From Paramylibacter kogurei (lineage in GTDB: Bacteria > Pseudomonadota > Alphaproteobacteria > Rhodobacterales > Rhodobacteraceae): 64,000 bases of DNA. Position 1 is the first letter of the stretch, and each line of letters opens with the position of its first letter. The stretch is taken from assembly GCF_002742285.1 (NCBI RefSeq), contig NZ_MDGM01000012.1, positions 558,001-622,000 of the forward strand, given 5' to 3'. The position numbers were made by a program, and so were the translations under genes. The notes beneath the pieces are model-generated. The model ran no database searches, was not told the origin of the DNA, and saw nothing but the letters and a program-made list of their open reading frames with translations. This document shows, piece after piece, positions 63,086 through 64,000 of this stretch.

Positions 63086-63094
63086 CCGGTTATT
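63081..63094. repeat. palindrome over the ymdB stop
   Basis: AATAACCGGTTATT is a perfect 14-nt palindrome covering the ymdB stop codon. It could be an operator upstream of the transporter gene; a terminator is unlikely without a T run. Confidence 0.45.
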
Positions 63095-63147
63095 AACAAA
63101 GACAATTTAGCGATTAATCATAACGGTACTTGAGCAGTGCCCAAACA

Positions 63148-63169
63148 GTGTTAAATATGTGTTTAACAC
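63148..63169. repeat. inverted repeat just upstream of SLC13 gene
   Basis: GTGTTAAA and TTTAACAC form a perfect 8-bp inverted repeat over a 6-nt spacer, 15 nt before the SLC13 start and just before its Shine-Dalgarno. TTAA half-sites within it are 8 nt apart, so it is not a standard CtrA box. Confidence 0.45.
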
Positions 63170-63184
63170 GCAAAGGGGCAATCA

Positions 63185-64000
63185 ATGCTAGCGAATTTTA
63201 TTCCTGAATCTTGGCACGCAATTCTGTCGATGGGCGTTGTCGCGGTCATGTTCTATATGTTCATCAAAGAGCTGTATCCAACAGAGGTTGTTGCCTTGTC
63301 TGGGGCTTCATTTTTGATGCTGACGGGCATATTGCCCTATGACACGGTGTTAGAGGTATTTTCAAACCCAGCGCCATGGACGATTGCCGCGATGTTCATC
63401 CTGTCTGGCGCATTGGTGCGAACAGGGGTTTTAACCAGTCTGACAAACCAAGTGACGACATATGGGGGTAAATACCCCATTCCCGTATTGATTGGCTTGG
63501 CAATTTTTGTTGTGGTCGCATCGGCATTCATGAATAATACACCTGTTGTTGTGATTATGATCCCGATTGCGATGCAAATGGCAAAATTGTTCAATGTAAC
63601 GGCATCCAAGATGTTGATTCCATTGTCATATATGGCAATTCTTGGCGGTATATGTACCCTGATCGGGACATCAACAAATCTGTTGGTTGATGGTGTTGCA
63701 CGTGCCGAAGGTTTGGAACCATTCACCATGTTCGAGGTTACACCGCTTGCCCTGATCCTTGTTGCATTTGGCACAGTTTATCTGTGGTTGTTTGCAAATC
63801 GATTGTTGCCCAGCCGCGAAAGCATGTCCGATCTGTTACGTGACAAAACCACCATGCGATTTTTTACAGAAGTTTTGATTCCAGAAAACAGCGCATTGAT
63901 TGGTTCAATTCCAGTCGAAGTTGATGAATTCAAACGCGATAGCGGGCGGGTGATTGACGTTGTGCGCGGTGATAAATCATTGCGCCGTCGCCTGAAAACT
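63185..64000 (+). CDS. SLC13/DASS family transporter (5' part, runs off window)
   Basis: The reading frame stays open from ATG 63185 to the window end, giving 272 residues. Membrane helices carry SLC13-type signatures: SAFMNNTPVVVIMIPIA (about 111-127) and GTSTNLLVDGVA (about 155-166), the Asn-Thr and Ser-Asn-Thr substrate/Na+ site motifs. After about residue 215 a soluble RCK_C/TrkA-C-like segment begins (FFTEVLIPENSALIGSIP). Such proteins carry dicarboxylates, sulfate or related anions. AAAGGGG lies 7 nt upstream of the start. Confidence 0.9.
   Translation, partial: MLANFIPESWHAILSMGVVAVMFYMFIKELYPTEVVALSGASFLMLTGILPYDTVLEVFSNPAPWTIAAMFILSGALVRTGVLTSLTNQVTTYGGKYPIPVLIGLAIFVVVASAFMNNTPVVVIMIPIAMQMAKLFNVTASKMLIPLSYMAILGGICTLIGTSTNLLVDGVARAEGLEPFTMFEVTPLALILVAFGTVYLWLFANRLLPSRESMSDLLRDKTTMRFFTEVLIPENSALIGSIPVEVDEFKRDSGRVIDVVRGDKSLRRRLKT

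Noticed and set aside
1..64000. CRISPR arrays, insertion sequences, prophage or integrative elements
   Set aside because: No regularly spaced direct repeats, transposase, integrase or phage structural genes were found; the capsule block lacks flanking repeats I could recognise.

Overview
The window looks like a chromosomal segment of a marine alphaproteobacterium of the order Rhodobacterales (Roseobacter group) with moderate to low GC. The case rests on gene families and gene order: ccmABCD divergent from acnA followed by a DUF1223 gene, nrdR-ribD and riboflavin synthase-ribH-nusB, dnaG-rpoD, rpoH, DUF6476 divergent from rluD, 6S RNA in front of 5-formyl-THF cyclo-ligase, an H-NOX/diguanylate cyclase pair, MmcB, and a tRNA-His without an encoded G-1. 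I support about 68 protein genes, two tRNAs and one 6S RNA. Most of it is ordinary, densely packed core chromosome; I saw no insertion sequence, prophage, CRISPR array or plasmid origin.

Layout. 1-2.5 kb: cytochrome c maturation genes (minus) ending in a tiny lipoprotein gene. 2.6-8.8 kb: acnA, an extraordinary Asp/Cys-rich protein, DUF1223, infC (apparently starting at AUA) and an Ala-rich repeat protein. 8.8-20.2 kb: ectoine hydrolase-like doeA with an M20 deacylase, tRNA-Gly, an ABC exporter, a Kbp-like LysM protein, acyl-CoA synthetase, metY, metG and an MFS transporter. 20.2-30.1 kb: cytochrome b561/YceI, then nusB-ribH-riboflavin synthase and ribD-nrdR, the two riboflavin blocks being separated by an opposite-strand capsule block (kpsS, an OPX exporter lipoprotein, kpsC). 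30.2-39.4 kb: dienelactone hydrolase, YjbQ, DUF1304, a nuclease-like ORF attached to rpoD, dnaG, DUF6476/rluD and rpoH. 39.4-49.6 kb: peptidases, an EEP hydrolase, DnaJ/TerB, GNAT, aldo-keto reductase, EamA transporter, a phosphate acyltransferase and DUF983.

49.7-64 kb is the signalling-rich part: an EF-hand protein with an ECF sigma factor, a putative anti-sigma and a Spy-like sensor; a PleD-like cyclase; MarR and HAD; an MttB-family methyltransferase; an H-NOX protein coupled to a second diguanylate cyclase; tRNA-His; mmcB; an 804-residue glycosyltransferase; 6S RNA-cyclo-ligase-YmdB; and the start of an SLC13 transporter. CtrA-type sites lie beside both cyclase loci and the glycosyltransferase, suggesting one c-di-GMP/surface programme.

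Most notable observations: an H-NOX protein lacking the canonical heme-ligand His and the YxSxR motif; a RibH whose active-site motif is rewritten and which has no ribB/ribBA beside it; a 208-residue protein with 72 Asp and 12 Cys; infC with no ATG/GTG/TTG start available; and repeated convergent gene pairs that overlap by exactly 4 nt at their stop codons.
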